Assembly (NCBI GenBank): GCA_021234155.1
Contig: JAJEKV010000033.1
Span: 1,391,745 to 1,455,744, forward strand
From: Isoetes taiwanensis
Lineage: Eukaryota > Streptophyta > Lycopodiopsida > Isoetales > Isoetaceae
Direction: 5' to 3'
Length of the DNA: 64,000 nt
Below, in pieces: positions 59,081 to 64,000 of the stretch. The notes under the pieces were generated by a model. It was not told where the DNA came from and ran no database searches. It saw nothing but the letters and a program-made list of their open reading frames with translations. Both the position numbers and the translations under genes were made by a program. Every line of letters begins with the position of its first letter. Position 1 is the first letter of the stretch.

Positions 59081-59445
59081 CCCTGCTGCCGGAGCTCCAC
59101 CTTGTGCTCGAGAGAACCTTGAACCGCCCACTCTAAACCCGTGCTCAAATCTTGAATCAGCGGCAAAAGTCTTCATCGAGATTCCGCAAAAAATTTATAA
59201 AACTTCCGCAAGAAGGCTCTTTTCCTAGTGTACCTAGGGATCTTTAGGTATGGAGGAATTTTACCTTGTGTTACATTGGCAAAAAACCTTGAATTGCGTC
59301 AAAACCTGTGCTCTGAAAACCTTGAACTACCACGAAACCTGTGCTCAAATCTTGAACTGCGGCAAAAGTCTTCATCGAGATTATGGCAAAAAAAAATTCT
59401 ATAAAAACTTCCGCAGCAAGGCTCTTTCCTAAGCTTAAAGCTCTT
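59081..59445 (+). repeat. Diverged tandem duplication of about 200 bp
   Basis: The block gtgctcaaatcttgaa, then gcggcaaaagtcttcatcga, then ataaaacttccgca, then aaggctctttt occurs at about 59140-59225 and 59340-59432. A shorter ccttgaa...acctgtgctc motif occurs a third time between them. Confidence 0.75.
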
Positions 59446-59469
59446 AGGAGATGTCTTAGGGGCCAGTTC

Positions 59470-59727
59470 AAGCTCGCATCCACGAGGCTAAAATGCTAAA
59501 ATGCCCTAAAATGCTATCCACGAGGCTTGCATGTTCAGCCCCTAAAATAAAAAAGAGGGCTTTTCTTGTGAGCCCTTGGATGTTGCACCATTGAAAAAAA
59601 AAACGCTAAATCAACGACCACTTAAATGGTGCACTCTAGATGTAACGCATTAGTACATCCATTCAATAATCGCCATGAAATCTTAAGAAAACCTTTGTGA
59701 AAAGCTGCATAAAAACACAAAAGAAAC
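59470..59727 (+). repeat. Dispersed repeat, copy 1 (pair with 63390-63680)
   Basis: Shares aaagagggctttt, gagcccttgga, accattga, ggtgcactctagatgta, cgccatgaaatc and a C/T-rich run before ttataatgcta in the same order with the second copy. Class unknown. Confidence 0.65.
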
Positions 59728-60412
59728 CCCCTTATTATGCTACATATTCACACGGGGGTTACTCCCGCAACGAGTCCCGGATGGGCATATTTGCCCTTTA
59801 TTCCAAGATCTGGACCGTACATAGCGATCCTCGTTTGTGGGGTATGCATGTACAAGTTTTTGTGTACTGTGTATTAAGGTTTGCAAAATACTATAAGATT
59901 TGAGAGAATGTACTTAATGGTGTTAATTTTATACATGTATTGTAAATATATTTTTGGGGCTCTCGCTGCCCTACGTAACCCCTCATGTGAATATGCACCC
60001 AAACCAAAGGGGGTTTAAGGGGGATTTTAATTTAAATGTGTTAAATGCAATGGTTTATGTTAATAATGTTAATGGTAGTTGTGTGTTGATTATTATATTA
60101 AAAAAAAAAAATTGGTCCCTTCGGGCCCTAAAATATAGGTAAACTTTATGGGTCTAAACATTAATTACTAAAAAGCACAAGAACATCAGACAAACAAATT
60201 ATTTCCATTGCTAAGAGCCGCCCAAATGGGGCCCAAATATACGCAAACACACTGTTATAAAATGGGCAAAAATAATAATATCATAAGGTTCTTGAAAGGG
60301 GCCATGGCGCCCAATATAAAGATACCACTAGCTCAAGAGAATCAAACATCCAAAATAGTTTAAAATACCCCTAATATTGTATGGCGTGACATTGTCATGC
60401 ATATGCTAGTGC
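59728..60412. mobile_element. Foldback element, copy 2 (left arm lost)
   Basis: Matches 57280-57970 in direct orientation: centre, right arm and about 20 bp beyond. The left inverted arm is missing and replaced by the dispersed repeat ending at 59727. It confirms which bases in copy 1 are nested LINE sequence. Confidence 0.75.
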
Positions 60413-60605
60413 ATATGATAACATGTCGGTATCAATGCAAGCACATAATCTGTAACATATCGGTGCAAGATCTCCAACAAATATGGAATGATCCGGACGA
60501 GAATCACCACTGGTTGTCCCATATGCCAAAAGATGCTCGAGTTCAACGCAGAAAGTTGTTCACAATTTGGCATTGGCATTCCATTATAAGTATGAAGCAC
60601 TTCCT

Positions 60606-61620
60606 TAATAGTCCCTCGGTCCGAACTTAGGGCTATTGGTAGGCTCCTGTTCAATCTTCTTCAAAACATCCATGCCCTCCACAACTTTTCCAAAACAAAG
60701 ATGCTTCCCGCGATATTAACCATTAATCATTAGGACTAAGAAAATAGAAAATTTTAATAACGAACCACCATCATTGTCAAATATAAAATGGATATCAATG
60801 TCGCATTTGCACATCCTCTAATCGAAGTTAAATGCCGGTGTTTTAACAAAGGGATCCAATAATGTGAGTTTTAAGCGAGAAAAGTATATCAAAATAACTT
60901 CGGCCTAAGGACGTAACATTCCAAACATCAAAACACTCGTCACTAAAGCAGGGTGTGGTAAAAAGAAACCAACAAACTTCTTCTACATGAAGTGCCATGA
61001 TATTGGTAACACCTTATATAATGTAATCAATTGGCCGTACATGGATTCATCACTTAATAAATTCACTCAATAAAAGGCCATAGCAAGGTCAACTATCACC
61101 AATAAAAATAAATTACTACAGTTACCTTGCAACTATAAGGGTTTGCTTGTTACATTCTCAGAAAAATGACAAACAGCAACACTAGGCAAAGATCGAGAAA
61201 ATTAAACAGTGTTTACAACAGATTAGCATGGCCCGAGATCTCAAAGATGATAGCAGAGCTCATACCCATCAAGATGTTTTTTCGAGCAAACGTAATAAAG
61301 AACCGGGAGCCATTCAGATTGGGCCTAGCATTAGCCATAGATAAGATGCGGGATCATTATGATTTGGAGCAAGGTTTTCATCTAGAACGATTGAAAGTAA
61401 TATTATATTAGATTTAAATCACAAATATGTAATTTCACTACAAATGCGGACCATAGAAGCATACCTTTGAACTTTCCTCCATATATGCTTTCTCCACCAC
61501 TTCCTCGCAAAACACAATTCCCAAATCATTTTATGTCGTCCCATCGCTTTGTTAAAACCGCAAGGTTCTTTGTAATTTCCATGCCCATTAGAATTTGCAC
61601 AACATTAAATCTACTCTACC
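60606..61620 (-). pseudogene. Cyclophilin (peptidyl-prolyl isomerase) remnant, three exons
   Basis: Cyclophilins isomerise Xaa-Pro bonds. Exon A (about 61620-61465) ends with RGSGGESIYGGKFK and a donor, AAAG then GTATGC. Exon B (61381-61266), after a ttctag acceptor, restores the frame exactly as K-D-E-N: DENLAPNHNDPA, then LSMANARPNLNGSRFFITFA, then HLDG after an A-run slip, and a donor GTATGAG. Exon C (60706-60606) encodes KHLCFGKVVEGMDVLKKIEQ and a stop. Order and intron phases match a cyclophilin domain, so this came from a spliced gene. The catalytic FHR-F-Q-GGD region in exon A is largely missing, exon C has lost its acceptor AG, and frames slip twice. Confidence 0.8.
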
Positions 61621-62640
61621 CAAATAAGACATCAGAAAATTTCCAATGTTCAAACAATACAGACAAAACAGTTATAGATTAAACGGTTTAAAAATTCTAT
61701 TAAACATACATTCTGCACAAGCATACTTACAGAGTCCAAGGAGCTGTGGCAAATTACAGAGTCTTGCATAGGCAATCTTGAATTCTAGCACTATGAAAGA
61801 TTCACTTGAAGCTGAACCTAGTGGTGCTCTTGTAGCCACAGCCAGGAAGTAACAGCCCACAACAAGGGCTCGATAACGCCTCCGTGGGTCCGGCAAGTGC
61901 CGTAATTGTAACAAATTGGGCCACTCGCCCGACATTGCAATGAAGATCCTAGATCGGATGAGGAGTCCAAACGACGCCTCAAGAATCTCGCAGATCTTCT
62001 AGACCTCATCGAAGAAAACGATGAGTAAACGCCTCATCGGAGAGGAGGTGTCATCGACGAGGAATCGAGGATGACGCCATGGCTACATGGCAACCCCCCG
62101 ATAATGAATATCTTGAATGCCACAAAGTGGAAACAGCTCCCAATTGTGATTGTGTCCGAGGTGATACTACCTCCCAATGCAAAGTTCTACCGCCATGCAT
62201 GGTGCTGTGAAGCTAGGTCTCCAATCCAATCTCATAGTAGCCGTGAGTGTGCATTGGTGAAAGAGTATGCATCGGTTGATTCTTTAACCCCATTGTGATA
62301 AAAGGGAGCAGATCCCATCCAACTTCCTTGTATCCAATTCCTACCATCCTCCATTCAAGAGCACACCAAGGGATTGAGGTGGCATTAAAAATGTCCCTAG
62401 CAAGGCGGGTAGGGATAACCCATAAAAGCTTGAATCGCGCTCTTCGCCTCCATTCTCAAACAAAGCCCATCCGGCCTAGTCCAATTGTCGTTAAAGCTCC
62501 TCGCTTTCTTCAATAAGCCCCATTTCAAGAATATGCGGTCTGTTATCCTCCGCGGCTTTGCGGCAATGGCCAGAAAGCTTTCGCCTCCCCAATTTAGATA
62601 GCCTCTATAGCGATTTCATGGTCTCGTCCCCTATCAGGGC
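61621..62640. other. No gene recognised
   Basis: A minus-strand frame (61672-61935) and plus frames (62071-62298, 62295-62516) show no motif. The minus frame abuts the cyclophilin remnant and could contain upstream exon or UTR sequence, but I cannot show this. Confidence 0.35.
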
Positions 62641-62694
62641 AACATGCTTAAGAGTTCAAACATGGAGAACCCACCAGACTATCAGGGAAACATG
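62632..62694 (+). repeat. About 48-bp tandem duplication at the hAT insertion site
   Basis: ctatcaggg-aacatgcttaa begins at 62632. ctatcagggaaacatg begins again at about 62679, where the hAT element sits. The rest of the second unit, acatgcttaagagttcaaac and on, resumes at 63294. The hAT copy therefore landed inside the second unit. Confidence 0.8.
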
Positions 62695-63290
62695 CATGGA
62701 ATAATTTAAGGGCTAAACTTAGCTATTTGGCGATTTTTTAGCACATTTTCAAAAAAATTTGGCTAAAGTAAATGAAAAAAATTGGGAAAAAAATAATAAT
62801 TTTAGCTTAACTTTTTTCGGGACTGCACCAACCTTGGAGCTCTTTAGCCAAACGCTAGAAAGTAAGAGAGTGAAATTTTGTATTGTTTAGCTAAACCATA
62901 GAAACTTTTAGAATGAATTTCGGGCCAGTTTAGCTAACATCATTCTAGTTTATATGATTAGTAGTTTAGTTTCTAGCATTATGAATTAATTTGAGTCCTA
63001 GACTTTGTTAGTTAGCATTATTTTAGAACGTTTTCACAAAGAAAATGACTAAAATAAATGGAATATATTAAAAAAAAGGTATAGTAATTTGGCTTAATAT
63101 TTTCTGTTTTTCACACCATAGAAATTTTTGGGTCGATGTTTGGGTTAGTTTAGCTAAACGCTAGAAAGTATGAGAGGAAAAATGTGTAGAGTTTAGCTAA
63201 ACCACAGAAAGTTTTGGGACTAATATCGAGCAAGTTTAGCTAAAGTTATTCTGGCTAATAAGAAATGTGCGATTAGTAATTTATTCCCTG
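62695..63290 (+). mobile_element. hAT-type non-autonomous element, copy 2, uninterrupted (596 bp)
   Basis: Bounded by a perfect 8-bp target duplication gaaacatg (62687-62694 and 63291-63298). The ends are catggaataattt and, reverse-complemented, cagggaataaatt. It is internally dimeric: two diverged halves of about 300 bp each carry cgctagaaagta-gagag followed by tttagctaaacca-agaaa (about 62850 and about 63155). There is no transposase. It is in the opposite orientation to copy 1 near 5 and 13.5 kb. Confidence 0.88.
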
Positions 63291-63389
63291 GAAACATGCT
63301 TAAGAGTTCAAACATGGAGATTTCTCCTTGGGCAAAGGACGCGAGATTGAGGTAACAATGGCCTTGCCGCCCTTGCCTTGGCTCCATCG

Positions 63390-63680
63390 ACGCCTTTCCG
63401 AAACCCTAGAAATGGTTCAACTTTTGTTTTTCATGAGAAAGGGGCTTTTGTTATAAGCCCTTGGATCTTTTTGAATTTAAAGAGGGCTTTCTTTGTAAGC
63501 CCTCCGGTCTTAACCATTGAGGAGGATGAAACAAAAATAGCACAAATTGCATGCAAAAACTTGGTGCACTCTAGATGTACTGATTAGTATGCCTCGCAAT
63601 ACGCCCATGAAATCATATGAAACCATGCCAAAAGCCGATAAAATCACAAAAAAAAACCCCTGTTATAATGCTAGATATGA
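63390..63680 (+). repeat. Dispersed repeat, copy 2 (pair with 59470-59727)
   Basis: The same ordered landmarks as copy 1, ending cccctgttataatgctagat. It lies just downstream of the hAT element. Confidence 0.65.
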
Positions 63681-63707
63681 GAAAGATGCAAGAGTATATT
63701 ATCAAGA

Positions 63708-63776
63708 AATCCATTTAGCTTGGCTGGCAAAGGTGTAAAGCTCGCAATTAGAGCTACGAGTTCAAATCCTTCCTCA
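63708..63776 (+). repeat. tRNA-like sequence, possible SINE head
   Basis: ttagcttggctggcaaaggt resembles an A box and gagttcaaatcc is a B box about 45 bases further. An arm ctcgcaattagagc sits between. The T stem pairs poorly, so an active tRNA gene is unlikely. Confidence 0.35.
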
Positions 63777-64000
63777 TGCAACCATTGTTTGCATCAGAAA
63801 ACTATACTATACTTATATTTACATGTATAGTACATGTATAGTCATCAACATTCCCCAATGACAATGGCGATGTGATGTTTGTGTGAGGAGCCGGGAGAAT
63901 GGGCTAGGCTTCGATAGGATAGCGACGAAAGTCTTCTACTTTATCAGGAGCATTGGCAATATCCTTTGTAGGACAGTCGCAAGGAGAATAGCTTTCCCAA
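63777..64000. other. No gene recognised
   Basis: Contains a short near-palindromic tacatgtatagtacatgtat stretch (about 63820-63840) and nothing else that I can assign. Confidence 0.4.

Noticed and set aside
61210-61255. U6 snRNA-like stretch agattagcatggccc
   Set aside because: Only 15 bases match and the rest of U6 is absent. The sequence lies at the donor side of the minus-strand cyclophilin exon, which explains the neighbourhood better.
1-64000. CRISPR array, bacterial operon or phage system
   Set aside because: The sequence has introns, plant retroelements and poly(A) insertions. The tandem repeats seen have no regular spacers.

Overview
The window is nuclear DNA from a land plant. It is almost entirely a graveyard of transposable elements with a few decayed host genes between them. 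Plant hallmarks are a plant UDP-glycosyltransferase remnant with a PSPG box, plant Copia and Gypsy LTR retrotransposons, a plant-type L1 retrotransposon with a DUF4283-like/zinc-knuckle ORF1, and hAT and CACTA-like DNA transposon ends. A decayed copy of the axonemal gene CFAP53 suggests a lineage with swimming sperm (fern, lycophyte, bryophyte, cycad or Ginkgo) rather than a flowering plant. That placement is inference. I see no intact protein-coding gene, rRNA gene or CRISPR array.

Layout. 0.8-2 kb: UDP-glycosyltransferase pseudogene (minus). 4.6-18.25 kb: a nested stack. A Copia element (plus) abuts a non-LTR element (LINE B, minus). LINE B is interrupted by a CACTA-like end and by a 596-bp hAT-type element. 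The hAT element is in turn split by an 8.43-kb LINE (LINE A, minus) with an 11-bp target duplication and poly(A). 18.9-24 kb: decayed Gypsy element (minus) with LTR-like ends, one of them a large palindrome. 24.5-31 kb: direct repeats, LINE 3' tails, a CACTA-like terminus and two unidentified spliced-gene remnants. 34.4-36.3 kb: CFAP53 pseudogene (plus). 37-43 kb: LINE relics and a pair of 0.9-kb direct repeats. 43.9-45.0 kb: a retroposed 1.09-kb sequence with a perfect 13-bp target duplication and A22 tail. 45-55.2 kb: two or three decayed LINEs (minus) and two (GA)n tracts. 56.7-60.4 kb: a long inverted-repeat element and its duplicated half. 60.6-61.6 kb: three-exon cyclophilin remnant (minus). 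62.7-63.3 kb: intact second copy of the hAT-type element, inverted relative to the first.

The most interesting item is LINE A. Upstream of its zinc-knuckle ORF it carries three tandem, mutually related small ORFs, a gag-like arrangement I do not recognise from described plant LINEs. The two 596-bp hAT copies, both with 8-bp duplications, let the insertion history of the left arm be read directly. Coordinates of decayed elements are approximate unless a target duplication or splice site is named.
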